Source: Rhodospirillales bacterium
GTDB taxonomy: Bacteria; Pseudomonadota; Alphaproteobacteria; Reyranellales; Reyranellaceae
NCBI GenBank assembly: GCA_947466085.1
Contig: CANIEC010000007.1
Coordinates: 1-64,000, forward strand
Direction: 5' to 3'
DNA: 64,000 nucleotides
Program-made: the position numbers and the translations under genes
Notes under the pieces: model-generated
Databases searched by the model: none
What the model was told of the DNA's origin: nothing
Seen by the model: the letters and a program-made list of their open reading frames with translations, nothing else
Shown here: in pieces, positions 1 to 12,736 of the stretch
Position numbering within the stretch: the first letter of the stretch is position 1
Layout: each line of letters opens with the position of its first letter

Positions 1-730
1 AGAAGAGCTTGGTGCCGGTGTTGTTCGGCCGCCCGATGCCCGCGAACCAGGCCGCCCCGCGGCGCAGGATCGTCGGCGCCACCGCGATCGACTCGACGTT
101 GTTCACCGTGGTCGGGCAGCCATATAGGCCGGCACCCGCCGGGAACGGCGGCTTCAGCCTCGGCATGCCCTTCTTGCCCTCGAGGCTCTCGAGCAGTGCT
201 GTCTCCTCGCCGCAGATGTAGGCGCCGGCGCCGCGATGGACGTAGAGGTCGAAATCCCAGCCCGAGCCGCAGGCGTTCTTGCCGAGCAGGCCCGCGTCAT
301 AGGCCTCCTTGATCGCCTCGATCAGGTGCTGCGCCTCGTTGTAGAACTCGCCGCGCACGTAGATGTAGCCGGCATGGGCCCGCATCGCGAAGCCCGCGAC
401 CAGGCAGCCCTCGACCAGCAGGTGCGGATCGTGGCGCATGATGTCGCGATCCTTGCAGGTGCCGGGCTCCGACTCGTCGGCATTGACGACGAGGTAGTGC
501 GGCCGGTCCTTCACTTCCTTGGGCATGAAGGACCACTTCATGCCGGTCGGGAAGCCCGCGCCACCGCGGCCTCGCAGGCCCGACTTCTTCATCTCGTCGA
601 TGATCGCGTCTACGCCCCGGTCGAGGATCGCCTTGGTGTTGTCCCAGGCGCCACGGGCACGGGCGCCGGCCAGGCGCCAATCGTGTACGCCGTAGAGGTT
701 GGTGAAGATGCGGTCCTTGTCGCCGAGCAT
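1..730 (-). CDS. nuoF: NADH-quinone oxidoreductase subunit F (partial, C-terminus off the left edge)
   Basis: This is the NADH- and FMN-binding subunit of respiratory complex I, in the peripheral arm on the cytoplasmic face. About 243 residues are visible from the ATG at 730, and the frame stays open to the window edge. The FMN/NADH-binding motifs [14 protein letters not shown] and [13 protein letters not shown] are present, followed by [19 protein letters not shown]. The full family length is about 430 residues, so the 4Fe-4S (N3) cysteines lie outside the window. The start lies 4 nt after the nuoE stop, in the usual nuoE-nuoF arrangement. The identification is secure. Only the missing C-terminal half cannot be assessed. 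Confidence 0.97.
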   Translation of the reverse strand, partial: MLGDKDRIFTNLYGVHDWRLAGARARGAWDNTKAILDRGVDAIIDEMKKSGLRGRGGAGFPTGMKWSFMPKEVKDRPHYLVVNADESEPGTCKDRDIMRHDPHLLVEGCLVAGFAMRAHAGYIYVRGEFYNEAQHLIEAIKEAYDAGLLGKNACGSGWDFDLYVHRGAGAYICGEETALLESLEGKKGMPRLKPPFPAGAGLYGCPTTVNNVESIAVAPTILRRGAAWFAGIGRPNNTGTKLF

Positions 731-734
731 CGTC

Positions 735-1316
735 CTACTCACCCTTCAGCGTTGTCAGTCCGCCCTCGGGCGCCGACGTCTGGCGGTCCACCTGCGGTCC
801 GGGCTTCGGCGTCTCGCCGCGCCGGAACGCGTCGAGCACCTTGTTCATCGAGGCCTCGTCGAGATCCTCGTAGAAATCGTCGTTGATCTGCACGACCGGC
901 GCGTTGACGCAGCCGCCGAGGCATTCGACCTCCTGCACGCTGAACGTCTCGCCATCGGCGGCATGCTGGCAGGCCTTCATTACAGCTTCGGAACCGCGCA
1001 GCCAGCACGGCGTCGTGGTGCAGACCTGCAGCAGGTACTTACCCTTCGGCCGCAGCTGGAACATCGTATAGAAGGTCGCGATCTCGTAGACGCGGATCGG
1101 CGCCATTTCGAGGATTCGCGCCACCTCGTTCATCGCCGCGCGCGGCAGCCAGCCCTGCTGGCGCTGCGCCAGATCCAGCACCGCGATCACAGCGCTCGCC
1201 TGACGGCCCGGCGGATAATGGGCAATCTGCTCCTCGACCTTCGCCATGTACTCGGCCGTGAAGGAAAAGCTCGCGACCTGCGGGACGTCCTTGGGGTCGG
1301 CGGTGATCATCGCCAT
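735..1316 (-). CDS. nuoE: NADH-quinone oxidoreductase subunit E
   Basis: This is the 24 kDa-type complex I subunit with a thioredoxin-like fold that carries the 2Fe-2S cluster N1a. The 193-residue protein has the cluster ligands C99, C104 (CTTTPC) and C132, C136 (CLGGC). The tail after about residue 165 is low-complexity and rich in Pro, Thr and Gly, as often seen in alphaproteobacterial NuoE. It lies between nuoD (11-nt gap) and nuoF (4-nt gap) on the same strand, so it is part of one operon. An alternative start two codons in (MITADP) is possible, but it would change little. Confidence 0.96.
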   Translation of the reverse strand: MAMITADPKDVPQVASFSFTAEYMAKVEEQIAHYPPGRQASAVIAVLDLAQRQQGWLPRAAMNEVARILEMAPIRVYEIATFYTMFQLRPKGKYLLQVCTTTPCWLRGSEAVMKACQHAADGETFSVQEVECLGGCVNAPVVQINDDFYEDLDEASMNKVLDAFRRGETPKPGPQVDRQTSAPEGGLTTLKGE

Positions 1317-1327
1317 CGCATCGTCTC

Positions 1328-2512
1328 CTAGCGGTCGATCTCGCCGAACACGATGTCGAGCGAGCCGATGTTCGCCGACATGTCGGCGAGCTGGTGTCCC
1401 TTGGTCATCATGTCGAGCGCCTGCAGGTGCGGGAACCCGGGAGCACGGATCTTGCAGCGGTAAGGCTTGTTGGTGCCGTCGGACACGAGATAGACGCCGA
1501 ACTCGCCCTTGGGCGCCTCGACCGCCGTGTAGGTCTCGCCGGCGGGCACCTTGTAGCCCTCGGTGTAGAGCTTGAAGTGATGGATCAGCGCTTCCATCGA
1601 CCCCTTCATCTCACCGCGGCGGGGCGGCGAGATCTTTCGGTCGTCGACCCGCACCGGACCGCCGACCTTGCGCAGGGCGGCGATGCACTGCTCCATGATG
1701 CGGACGCTCTGGTACATTTCCTCGATGCGCACGAGGTAGCGCGCGTAGCAGTCGCCGGTCTTGCCGACCGGGATGTCGAAATCCATGCGGTCATAGACGT
1801 CGTAGGGCTGCGACTTGCGCAGGTCCCACGGCAGGCCAGAGGCGCGGATCAGCGGCCCCGAGAAACCCCAGTCGAGCGCCTGCTCGGCCGAGACGACGCC
1901 GATGTCGACGGTCCGCTGGCGGAAGATGCGGTTGTCGTTCAGCAGGTTCTCGATGTCCTTCATGAACGGATAGAACTGCTTGATCCATCCATCCATCGAA
2001 TCGAGCATGCCCGTCGGCAGGTCCTGGTGGACACCGCCCGGCCGGAAATAGGCCGCGTGCATGCGCGAGCCGCTCACCTGCTCGTAATACTCCATCAGGA
2101 GTTCGCGCTGCTCGAAACCCCAGAGCGGCGGGGTGAGCGCGCCGACGTCCATCGCGAAGGTCGTGACGTTCAGCAGGTGGTTGAGGATGCGCGTGATCTC
2201 GGAGAACAGGACGCGGATGTACTGGCCACGCTCCGGCGCCTCGATGCCCAGCAGCTTTTCGACCGCGAGCGCGTAGGCATGTTCCTGGTTCATCGGCGAG
2301 ACGTAGTCGAGCCGGTCGAAGTACGGCACCGCCTGCAGGTAGCTCTTGTACTCGATCAGCTTCTCTGTCCCGCGGTGCAGCAGGCCGATATGCGGGTCGC
2401 AACGCTCGACGATCTCGCCGTCCATCTCGACGACGAGCCGCAGCACGCCGTGGGCCGCCGGATGCTGCGGCCCGAAGTTCATGGTCAGTGTCTTGATTTC
2501 GACGTCGGACAT
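1328..2512 (-). CDS. nuoD: NADH-quinone oxidoreductase subunit D
   Basis: This is the 49 kDa-type complex I subunit that forms the quinone pocket with NuoB. At 394 residues it has standard length for a stand-alone (non-fused) NuoD. The family signature [15 protein letters not shown] is near the N-terminus, and the C-terminus ends in the typical [11 protein letters not shown]-like tail (here [12 protein letters not shown]). The start ATG at 2512 lies one nucleotide after the nuoC stop, which argues for translational coupling. NuoC and NuoD are separate genes here, not the NuoCD fusion of enterobacteria. Confidence 0.98.
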   Translation of the reverse strand: MSDVEIKTLTMNFGPQHPAAHGVLRLVVEMDGEIVERCDPHIGLLHRGTEKLIEYKSYLQAVPYFDRLDYVSPMNQEHAYALAVEKLLGIEAPERGQYIRVLFSEITRILNHLLNVTTFAMDVGALTPPLWGFEQRELLMEYYEQVSGSRMHAAYFRPGGVHQDLPTGMLDSMDGWIKQFYPFMKDIENLLNDNRIFRQRTVDIGVVSAEQALDWGFSGPLIRASGLPWDLRKSQPYDVYDRMDFDIPVGKTGDCYARYLVRIEEMYQSVRIMEQCIAALRKVGGPVRVDDRKISPPRRGEMKGSMEALIHHFKLYTEGYKVPAGETYTAVEAPKGEFGVYLVSDGTNKPYRCKIRAPGFPHLQALDMMTKGHQLADMSANIGSLDIVFGEIDR

Positions 2513-2513
2513 G

Positions 2514-3143
2514 TCAGTTCGCCTTCGCCGGTGCCGCGGCCGCTTCCTGGGCCTTCTCGTCGCCCGGAAGAACCTTGGGCGCCCCTTCCCAGGGGCTGAG
2601 GAAGTCGAAGCGGCGGAATTCCTGGGCGAGCTTCACCGGCTCGTACACAACGCGCTTCTGCACGTCGTCCCAGCGCAGCTCGACGAAGCCGGTCAGCGGG
2701 AAATCCTTGCGCAGCGGATGACCCTCGAAACCGTAGTCCGTGAGGATGCGGCGCAGGTCGGGATGGTCGGAGAACCAAACGCCGTAAAGGTCGTAGGTCT
2801 CGCGCTCGAACCAGCCCGCCGAGCTGTAGACCGGCGCGGCCGATGGCACGGGCGTCGTTTCGTCGGTCTGCACCTTCACGCGGATGCGCTGGTTGTTCTT
2901 GAGGCTGAGCAGATTGTAGACGACGTCGAAGCGCTTCTCGCGCTCGGGCCAGTCAACGCCGCAGATGTCGATCAGCTGCTTGAACAGGCACTTCGGATCG
3001 TCGCGCAGGTACGTCAGCAGCGCGATGATCTTGTCCGGCGGCGTCTCGAGCATCAGCTCGCCAAGGCGGACTTCCGTCTTCGACACCACGCCCGCCTGTG
3101 CCTGGGCGATATGGTCGCTGAGTTCCTTGAGGGCCTCGCTCAT
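2514..3143 (-). CDS. nuoC: NADH-quinone oxidoreductase subunit C
   Basis: This is the 30 kDa-type complex I subunit of the peripheral arm. I chose the ATG at 3143, giving [11 protein letters not shown] and 209 residues, because it overlaps the nuoB stop as ATGA. The longer upstream reading in this frame is only a shadow of nuoB. Family motifs are seen in the C-terminal half: [24 protein letters not shown], followed by [17 protein letters not shown]. The C-terminal tail is Ala/Pro-rich. It lies between nuoB (4-nt overlap) and nuoD (1-nt gap). Confidence 0.97.
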   Translation of the reverse strand: MSEALKELSDHIAQAQAGVVSKTEVRLGELMLETPPDKIIALLTYLRDDPKCLFKQLIDICGVDWPEREKRFDVVYNLLSLKNNQRIRVKVQTDETTPVPSAAPVYSSAGWFERETYDLYGVWFSDHPDLRRILTDYGFEGHPLRKDFPLTGFVELRWDDVQKRVVYEPVKLAQEFRRFDFLSPWEGAPKVLPGDEKAQEAAAAPAKAN

Positions 3144-3676
3144 CAGCGCACCAGCGTTCCCGTGCGACGGACCTTCTTCTGAAGCTGCAGCACGCCATAG
3201 AGCAGCGCTTCGGCGGTCGGCGGACAGCCCGGCACGTACACGTCGACCGGCACGATGCGATCGCAGCCGCGCACGACGGAATAGCTGTAGTGATAGTAGC
3301 CGCCGCCGTTGGCGCACGACCCCATCGAGATCACGTAGCGCGGCTCAGCCATCTGGTCGTAGACCTTGCGCAACGCCGGCGCCATCTTGTTGGTCAGCGT
3401 GCCGGCCACGATCATAACGTCGGCGGCGCGCGGACTGGGCATCGGCGCGAAGCCGAAGCGGTCCAGATCGTAGCGGCTCATCCAGCAATGGATCATCTCG
3501 ACGCCGCAGCAGGCCAGACCGAAGGTCAGCCCCCACATCGAACCGGTGCGCGCCCAGGTGACCAGCTTGTCGAGCTGCGCGACCACGAAACCCTTGTCGG
3601 CCAGCTCGTCGTTCAGCGCCCGCGACAGCGCCGCCTCGGCCGCCGTATTGGGCTTGGCCGGAGTGATCACTCCCAT
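3143..3676 (-). CDS. nuoB: NADH-quinone oxidoreductase subunit B
   Basis: This is the PSST-type complex I subunit that carries the terminal 4Fe-4S cluster N2. In the 177-residue protein the N2 ligands are readable: C56-C57 (GLACCGVEM), C121 (MGSCANGGG) and C151 (VPGCPPTAE). C138 is an additional conserved cysteine (RGCDR). The stretch after the tandem cysteines reads [18 protein letters not shown], where I would expect an AVEMM-type sequence with small residues. That adds a non-standard Cys (C64) and Trp close to N2 (see findings). The start overlaps the nuoA end by 10 nt. Confidence 0.97.
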   Translation of the reverse strand: MGVITPAKPNTAAEAALSRALNDELADKGFVVAQLDKLVTWARTGSMWGLTFGLACCGVEMIHCWMSRYDLDRFGFAPMPSPRAADVMIVAGTLTNKMAPALRKVYDQMAEPRYVISMGSCANGGGYYHYSYSVVRGCDRIVPVDVYVPGCPPTAEALLYGVLQLQKKVRRTGTLVR

Positions 3677-4032
3677 TCCAGGGCTCCCTTACGCCATTCG
3701 TAGATGAAGCCCACCGTCAGCACGCCGAGGAACAGCATCATCGACCAGAAGCCGAAGAGTCCGATATCGCCCAGCGCCACAGCCCACGGGAACAGGAACG
3801 CGACCTCGAGGTCGAAGATGATGAAAAGGATCGCCACGAGATAGAAGCGCACGTCGAACTGGCCGCGCGCATCGTCGAACGGCGCGAACCCGCATTCGAA
3901 CGGCGACAGCTTTTCCGAGTTCGGATTCTGGCGGGCTATCAGATACGATCCGCCGAGCATGGCGCAGACCAACCCGAAGGCTAGTCCCAGGAAGATCAGG
4001 ATTGGCAGGTATTCCCGCAGAAGAGCTTCCAT
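3667..4032 (-). CDS. nuoA: NADH-quinone oxidoreductase subunit A
   Basis: This is a small membrane subunit of complex I at the junction of the peripheral and membrane arms. The 121-residue protein has three hydrophobic segments (about residues 9-32, 62-82 and 90-110). The NuoA signatures [19 protein letters not shown] and [12 protein letters not shown] are present. I chose the ATG at 4032 over the GTG at 4038 because the AAGGGG Shine-Dalgarno-like stretch is well spaced only for the ATG. It is the first gene of the nuo operon. Its start lies 45 nt downstream of tRNA-Asp on the same strand. Confidence 0.97.
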   Translation of the reverse strand: MEALLREYLPILIFLGLAFGLVCAMLGGSYLIARQNPNSEKLSPFECGFAPFDDARGQFDVRFYLVAILFIIFDLEVAFLFPWAVALGDIGLFGFWSMMLFLGVLTVGFIYEWRKGALEWE

Positions 4033-4077
4033 CGCCACCCCTTGCGCCCTGTTTTTATGGGCTGCCAGTGTTTGGGC

Positions 4078-4154
4078 TGGCGCGAGCGACGGGACTCGAA
4101 CCCGCGACCTCCGGCGTGACAGGCCGGCATTCTAACCAACTGAACTACGCCCGC
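4078..4154 (-). tRNA. tRNA-Asp (GTC)
   Basis: A 77-nt cloverleaf with CCA encoded in the DNA. The acceptor stem is GCGGGCG paired with CGCTCGC (one G-U pair). The anticodon stem is CCGGC/GCCGG around the loop CTGTCAC, giving anticodon GTC. The T-loop is GTTCGAGTC. It lies 45 nt upstream of nuoA on the same strand, with no visible terminator between them. Confidence 0.97.
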
Positions 4155-4291
4155 TTTCAGCCCCAAACGGCGCGCGGAGAGATATAGGAGCGCCTATTGT
4201 GTGTCAAGCATACTGCACCAGCGAAGAGGTGCACAAATGCCCGATATTTCAATGCGTTCCGCCACACACATGATGACCAGCGAAACAAAAT

Positions 4292-4366
4292 TGGTGGGCG
4301 ATGACGGGATCGAACCGCCGACCAGTCCCGTGTAAAGGGAATGCTCTACCGCTGAGCTAATCGCCC
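4292..4366 (-). tRNA. tRNA-Val (TAC)
   Basis: A 75-nt tRNA with encoded CCA. The acceptor stem is GGGCGAT/ATCGCCC, the D-arm is GCTCAGCGGTAGAGC and the anticodon loop is TTTACAC, giving TAC. The outermost anticodon-stem pair (T27 with C43) is mismatched in my reading; the other four pairs are good. It lies 34 nt downstream of the HU gene on the same strand. Confidence 0.93.
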
Positions 4367-4400
4367 GACGCGCGTGTTAGCACAGCGATCAGGGAAAAGC

Positions 4401-4673
4401 CTAGTTGATCGCATCCTTCAGGGCCTTGCTGGCCTTGAAGCGCGGCACATTTGCCGCAGGTATCTTGATCTTCTCGCCGGTCTGGGGATTGCGCCCCTCG
4501 CCTGCCTTGCGCTTGGACACCTGGAACGTCCCGAATCCGACCAGAAGGACCTTTTCCTTCTTCTTGAGCGACTTGGTGATGACCGTGAGGATCGAATCGA
4601 CGGCATTCGCGGCATCGACCTTGGAGAGATTCGTCGACGCAGCGACGGCGGCAATCAGATCGTGCTTGTTCAC
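4401..4673 (-). CDS. HU family DNA-binding protein
   Basis: This is a small nucleoid-associated protein that bends DNA as a homo- or heterodimer. From a GTG start at 4673 it is 90 residues long (VNKHDLIAAVA...), the normal HU length. The start is supported by AGGAGAGG about 8 nt upstream. A longer reading from further upstream would add an atypical N-terminus. The beta-arm signature GFGTFQVSKRKAGEGRNPQTG is present up to the PRFKASK tip, and the C-terminal helix is ALKDAIN. It follows lon and precedes tRNA-Val, all on the minus strand, matching the lon-hup neighbourhood common in proteobacteria. Confidence 0.96.
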   Translation of the reverse strand: MNKHDLIAAVAASTNLSKVDAANAVDSILTVITKSLKKKEKVLLVGFGTFQVSKRKAGEGRNPQTGEKIKIPAANVPRFKASKALKDAIN

Positions 4674-4771
4674 AGGCGAGCCTCTCCTGGTCCGGCAACC
4701 AAAGTACTGCGCCATCTATACCATATTTTGTGGCCAGGCCGAAACGGATCGCATGATTTGGCCCCAAACGA

Positions 4772-4799
4772 CGAAGCCCCGGATCACTCCGGGGCTTCG
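4772..4799 (-). terminator. Rho-independent terminator of lon
   Basis: A perfect 12-bp GC-rich stem (CGAAGCCCCGGA with TCCGGGGCTTCG) around a 4-nt loop begins 23 nt downstream of the lon stop. It is followed on the minus strand by a short interrupted T-stretch. It separates lon from the HU gene. Confidence 0.8.
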
Positions 4800-4822
4800 C
4801 ATTCTCGCTCGGCGTTGGGAGC

Positions 4823-7222
<2,400 letters not shown>

Positions 7223-7395
7223 GATGCCTCGCAACGTACGCTGTTAGAGCTGCCCGTACCTCGGCCGGGGATCCCCAGTGGGCAATCCACGGCACGCGGA
7301 CACGCGCACTCGTTATCAGAGATTGGCCTGAACAGGGGGTTGTTCAAGCCCCGTCGGGGGACCGCCGGCGACGGTTGCCGCCGACGCAGCAAAAC

Positions 7396-8667
<1,272 letters not shown>

Positions 8668-8812
8668 GTCGGTAACGCACCTCCGCTTGGGGGGCCCCGC
8701 GACCTGAGGGCCCGCTCACAAGCCTTATGTTAAACGTGCCGCACGGACGGCGACAACATCAAAATATGGTGTGTCGCCGTGCGAACGGGAAACAATTGGT
8801 CGCGACTGCTGC

Positions 8813-9463
8813 TCAGGAGGCAGCAGCCTGGATGGTGGTCGGGGTCGGCCTCTTCTCGAGCACGTCGTCGATCAGGCCGAATTCCTTGGCTTCCAGGGGC
8901 GCGAAAAACTTGTCGCGCTCCATGGCCAGCTCGATGACCTCGATCGGCTTGCCGGTATGTTCCACGTACATCTGGTTGAGCCTCGCCCGGGTCGCAAGGA
9001 TCTCGCGGGCGTGAATCTCGATGTCCGTGGCCTGGCCCTGGGCGCCGCCCGAGGGCTGATGGATCATGATCCGGGCGTTCGGCAGGGCGAAGCGCTTGCC
9101 CTTCTCGCCCGCCGTCAGCAGGAGAGAGCCCATCGACGCCGCCTGGCCATAGACCAGGGTCGAAATGTGCGGGCGGATGTAGCGCATGGTGTCATAGATC
9201 GCCATGCCCGACGTCACCACGCCACCCGGCGAGTTGATGTAGAAAGAGATGTCCTTCGTCGGGTTCTCGGCTTCGAGGTAGAGCAGCTGGGCGCAGATCA
9301 CGCCCGCCACATGGTCCTCGACCGGACCGTTCAGAAAGATAATCCGCTCCTTCAACAGTCTCGACCAGATGTCGTAGCCGCGCTCGCCGCGCGCCGACTG
9401 CTCGACCACCATCGGCACGTAGTAGTTGTTGTAGACTTCCAGCGGATCGCGGTCGCGAATCAT
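8813..9463 (-). CDS. clpP: ATP-dependent Clp protease proteolytic subunit ClpP
   Basis: This is the serine protease that forms the tetradecameric barrel of ClpXP and ClpAP. I chose the ATG at 9463 ([13 protein letters not shown], 216 residues) because AAGGGGG lies about 8 nt upstream. A TTG 27 nt earlier would add an atypical leader. The catalytic residues are Ser110 (GQAASMGS) and His135 (MIHQPSGG), with the Asp further on in the EFGLIDDV region. It lies 75 nt downstream of tig, in the conserved tig-clpP-clpX-lon order. Confidence 0.98.
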   Translation of the reverse strand: MIRDRDPLEVYNNYYVPMVVEQSARGERGYDIWSRLLKERIIFLNGPVEDHVAGVICAQLLYLEAENPTKDISFYINSPGGVVTSGMAIYDTMRYIRPHISTLVYGQAASMGSLLLTAGEKGKRFALPNARIMIHQPSGGAQGQATDIEIHAREILATRARLNQMYVEHTGKPIEVIELAMERDKFFAPLEAKEFGLIDDVLEKRPTPTTIQAAAS

Positions 9464-9538
9464 CGCGGGCCCCCTTGAGTGACTGATCAATGAAAAGTGG
9501 CAGCGCCGGTGACCCTGTTCAAGGCCACCGCCCCAAGA

Positions 9539-10885
9539 TCAGTCTGCGGCCTTCTCGCCGGCCTCTTCCTCTTCCGCCTCGCGGGCGGCCTTGAGCAGTT
9601 CCTCCGGGGTAACCGACTTCTCGGTAACCTTGGCCAGCTCGAGGATGAAGTCGACCGTCTTCTCCTCGAAGATCGGCGCGCGAAGCTGATCCTTCGCTTC
9701 CGGATTCTTGCTGAAGTACTCCAGCACCTGGCGTTCCTGGCCCTGATACCGCATGGCTTCGCGCATCGCGGCCTGGTTGAGTTCTTCCGGCGTCACGTCG
9801 ATGCTGTTGGAGCGGCCGACATCGGCCAGCAGCAGGCCCAGGCGAACCCGGCGCTCGGCGATGTCGCGATACTCCTTGCGCATCTTCTCTTCGTCTTCCT
9901 CGACCTTCTGGCCGTTCTTCTTGGCCTCTTCGATGCGCTGCCAGATCGCGTTGAACTCGCCCTCGACGAGGCCTTCCGGCACGGCAAACTTGTGGCTGTC
10001 CGCGAGCTTGTCGAGCAACTGGCGCTTGATCATCGTGCGGGAGATCTGCGTGTAGTCCTGGCCGATCCGCTCGCCGATCGCCTTGCGCATGGCCTCAAGG
10101 TTCTCGAAGTTGTTCTTCTTGGCCAGTTCATCGTCCGCCGGCGTGTCGACGTACTCGAGCACTTCCTTGACCGTGCACTTGAACACGGCGTCCTTGCCGG
10201 CGAGTTCAGGCGCACCGTATTCGGCCGGGAACGTGACCTTCACGTCGACGGGCTTGCCGATCTCGGCGCCGACCAGCTGATCCTCGAAGCCCGGAATGAA
10301 CGATCCCGAGCCGATCTCGAGCACGTAGTCCTGGGCTGCGCCGCCGGGGAACTCGACACCGTCCACCGATCCCACGAAGTCGAGCTTGATTGCATCGCCC
10401 TTCTGCGCGGCACGCGGCGGATCGACGGGCTTCTGCTCGCGGTTCGCCTTGGCGATTCGCTCGAGAGCCTCGTCGATGTCCTTCTCCGGAACCTCGGCCT
10501 TGAGCCGCTCGAGCTCGACGCCCGAGAAATCGAGCTTGCCGATCTCGGGCAGCACCTCGACGACGACCTCGAATTCGACGTCCTTGCCTTCCTCGAGCTG
10601 CTTGAGGTCGACTCGCGGCTGCAGGGCGGGCTTGAGGCCACGATCCTCGATCGCCTTGGCCGTGCTCGTGTTGACGGCCGCCTCGACGGCCTCGCCGAAC
10701 AGCGCCTGGCCATACTGCTTCTTCAGGAGACTGACCGGCACCTTGCCCGGACGGAAGCCCGGCAGGGCCGCAGTCTTCGCCATTTCGGCGAGGCGCTCGT
10801 CGATCTTCGACGTGAGCTCACTCGACGGGACGACGATCTTGAACTGGTGCTTCAGGCCTTCAGCCGAGAGTTCCGTAACTTGCAT
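9539..10885 (-). CDS. tig: Trigger factor
   Basis: This is the ribosome-associated chaperone and peptidyl-prolyl isomerase. From the ATG at 10885 (MQVTELSAEGLKHQF) it is 448 residues, normal for the family. The N-terminal ribosome-binding domain carries the signature GFRPGKVP (around residue 44). The FKBP-like PPIase domain follows (about 160-240), then a long helical C-terminal substrate cradle and an acidic Lys/Glu-rich tail. The longer reading upstream runs through the tRNA-Leu gene and is not coding. The gene starts 18 nt after tRNA-Leu. Confidence 0.98.
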   Translation of the reverse strand: MQVTELSAEGLKHQFKIVVPSSELTSKIDERLAEMAKTAALPGFRPGKVPVSLLKKQYGQALFGEAVEAAVNTSTAKAIEDRGLKPALQPRVDLKQLEEGKDVEFEVVVEVLPEIGKLDFSGVELERLKAEVPEKDIDEALERIAKANREQKPVDPPRAAQKGDAIKLDFVGSVDGVEFPGGAAQDYVLEIGSGSFIPGFEDQLVGAEIGKPVDVKVTFPAEYGAPELAGKDAVFKCTVKEVLEYVDTPADDELAKKNNFENLEAMRKAIGERIGQDYTQISRTMIKRQLLDKLADSHKFAVPEGLVEGEFNAIWQRIEEAKKNGQKVEEDEEKMRKEYRDIAERRVRLGLLLADVGRSNSIDVTPEELNQAAMREAMRYQGQERQVLEYFSKNPEAKDQLRAPIFEEKTVDFILELAKVTEKSVTPEELLKAAREAEEEEAGEKAAD

Positions 10886-10903
10886 TGTCTCACTTCCATT
10901 TCC

Positions 10904-10988
10904 TGGTGCGGGCGGAGGGACTTGAACCCCCACGCCTTGCGGCACGAGAACCTAAATCTCGCGTGTCTACCAATTCCACCACGCCCGC
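10904..10988 (-). tRNA. tRNA-Leu (TAG)
   Basis: An 85-nt class II tRNA with encoded CCA. The acceptor stem is GCGGGCG/CGCCCGC. The anticodon stem is CGAGA/TCTCG around loop TTTAGGT, giving TAG. It has a long variable arm (TGCCGCAAGGCGT) and the T-loop GTTCAAGTC. It sits 18 nt upstream of tig on the same strand. Confidence 0.97.
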
Positions 10989-11076
10989 CCGAAGCCTGCC
11001 CAAACCACATTCTGAGCCATCGGGGCGTGCCGCGAAGGCCGAATCGCGCGCCTCTTAGCCCGACCCTGCCGAACGG

Positions 11077-12570
11077 TCAATTGAAGGACGACACCGACTG
11101 AAGTGCGCGCGGAAGAAGCGCGGGCAAATCCTCGGCGATCAGGCCGGGACCGCCGAACTGCAGCGAACATTCCCCATGCAGCCAAGCCGCAGCCGACGCC
11201 GCGGCAAACGGCGTAAGGCCCTGCGCCAGCAGCCCGCCGATCGTTCCGGCAAGCACGTCACCCGATCCCGCCGTCGCGAGAGCCGGCGAGGCATGTACGC
11301 TGATGACCGCGCGGCCGTCCGGTTCGGCGATCACCGTGTCGGGTCCCTTCAGCAGGATCGTCGCCCCGCTCCGCGCCGCCGCTCGCCTCACCCGGTCCAA
11401 CTTGCCGGCACCGCGGCCGAGGTCCGCAAACAGCCGGCGGAACTCCCCTTCATGAGGGGTGAGTAATGTCGGACCGCGAACGCGGCTAAAGAGAAGATCC
11501 GGTTCCGTCGCGAACGCGGTAATGGCGTCGGCGTCGAGAACGAGGCTGCGTCTTGTATCGAGGGCCGAGAGGACCGAATCTCTCGTGCGGTCGCCCGTCC
11601 CGGATCCCGGCCCTATCAGAATGGCATTGCGCCGCTCGTCGCCCAGCAGGTGGGCGAACATCTCGCCATCGTCGGCTTCGACGATGAGGTTGCCGGGCTC
11701 CGCCGCCTGGAACGCCGGCAACGTCGAACTAAAGGCCGCGATCGTAACCAGTCCCGCGCCCACCCGGCGACCGGCCAGCGCAGCGAGCCGCGCCGCGCCG
11801 GTGGCATGAGGGCCGGCCAGGATCGTGAGATGACCGCGCGCATACTTGTGATCGGCGATGTCGTCGCGCCGGAGCAGATGCGCCCACAGAGCGGGACCGT
11901 TCAGCCAGACCCGGGGATCGATCTCGGTAAGGGCGTCGGTTGGAATGCCGATGTCCGCGATGTGCAGGTGGCCGCAGCGCCGCAAGCCCTCGACGGAATA
12001 GTGGCCGGGCTTGGCCCGAAAGAACGACACGGTCGTTTCCGCCTCGAAAGCGGGACCGAGGATTTCCCCGGTATCGCCGTGCAGGCCGCTCGGCACATCC
12101 ACGGCCACGACAGGCAGCTTCCGCGCATTGACCAGCTCGATGGCCGCACCGATCTCGCCCTCGATGGCCCGACTGAGGCCCGCCCCGAATATGGCATCGA
12201 TCACGAGAGGCGCGTCGTCGAGCATCGTGGCGGACCAGCGCTCGACCGGACCCGCCCACGTCCCCGCCGCCCAGGCCGCATCGCCCTTGAGACTGCCGAA
12301 GGTTCCGAAGAGAACGAGACGGACAGGCCATCCCGCCTTCTGCAGTCGTCGCGCCGCTACGAAGCCGTCGCCGCCGTTGTTTCCCGGCCCGCAGAGCACA
12401 ACAACCGGCCGCCAGGCGTGATGCTGCATCGCTGCCGCGGCGACGGAACGGCCCGCCGCTTCCATGAGAACCCGGCCGGACACTCCGCCAGCGATCGCAA
12501 AGGCATCGGCTCGTGCCATCTCGGCGCAGTTCAGGAGAGCCAGTTCGCCTCGGGGAACGAGATCGCGCAT
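11077..12570 (-). CDS. nnr: Bifunctional NAD(P)H-hydrate epimerase / ADP-dependent NAD(P)H-hydrate dehydratase
   Basis: This metabolite-repair enzyme restores NAD(P)H from its hydrated forms. The 497-residue protein (start ATG at 12570, MRDLVPRGELALLNCAEM) fuses two domains. The N-terminal YjeF_N epimerase has VVVLCGPGNNGGDGFVAARRL and an Asp-containing IDAIFGAGL motif. The C-terminal ribokinase-like dehydratase has LIGPGSGTGDRTRD, LLTPHEGEFRRLF and the catalytic Asp motif ATAGSGDVLAGTIGGLLAQG. The upstream extension of this frame runs into tRNA-His and is not coding. It starts 33 nt after tRNA-His, same strand. Confidence 0.95.
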   Translation of the reverse strand: MRDLVPRGELALLNCAEMARADAFAIAGGVSGRVLMEAAGRSVAAAAMQHHAWRPVVVLCGPGNNGGDGFVAARRLQKAGWPVRLVLFGTFGSLKGDAAWAAGTWAGPVERWSATMLDDAPLVIDAIFGAGLSRAIEGEIGAAIELVNARKLPVVAVDVPSGLHGDTGEILGPAFEAETTVSFFRAKPGHYSVEGLRRCGHLHIADIGIPTDALTEIDPRVWLNGPALWAHLLRRDDIADHKYARGHLTILAGPHATGAARLAALAGRRVGAGLVTIAAFSSTLPAFQAAEPGNLIVEADDGEMFAHLLGDERRNAILIGPGSGTGDRTRDSVLSALDTRRSLVLDADAITAFATEPDLLFSRVRGPTLLTPHEGEFRRLFADLGRGAGKLDRVRRAAARSGATILLKGPDTVIAEPDGRAVISVHASPALATAGSGDVLAGTIGGLLAQGLTPFAAASAAAWLHGECSLQFGGPGLIAEDLPALLPRALQSVSSFN

Positions 12571-12603
12571 TTTCAGACTTGGGGAGCTTCTCGTGGGGGC
12601 GAT

Positions 12604-12681
12604 TGGGGCGGCCGACCGGAATTGAACCGGCGACATCCAGAATCACAATCTGGCGCTCTAACCAACTGAGCTACGGCCGCC
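12604..12681 (-). tRNA. tRNA-His (GTG)
   Basis: A tRNA with encoded CCA and the His-specific extra 5-prime G (position -1, at 12681) facing C73. The acceptor stem is GCGGCCG/CGGCCGC. The anticodon stem is CCAGA/TCTGG around loop TTGTGAT, giving GTG. It sits 33 nt upstream of nnr on the same strand. Confidence 0.97.
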
Positions 12682-12736
12682 ATCGCGGATCGCTCCCGAC
12701 GAAGCGGCGCCTTCCTACGCTCCGGCGGCCGGAGCG

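Noticed and set aside
7338-7352. Possible terminator after clpX (short GC arms)
   Set aside because: The arms are only four or five base pairs and there is no T-run, so the call cannot be supported.
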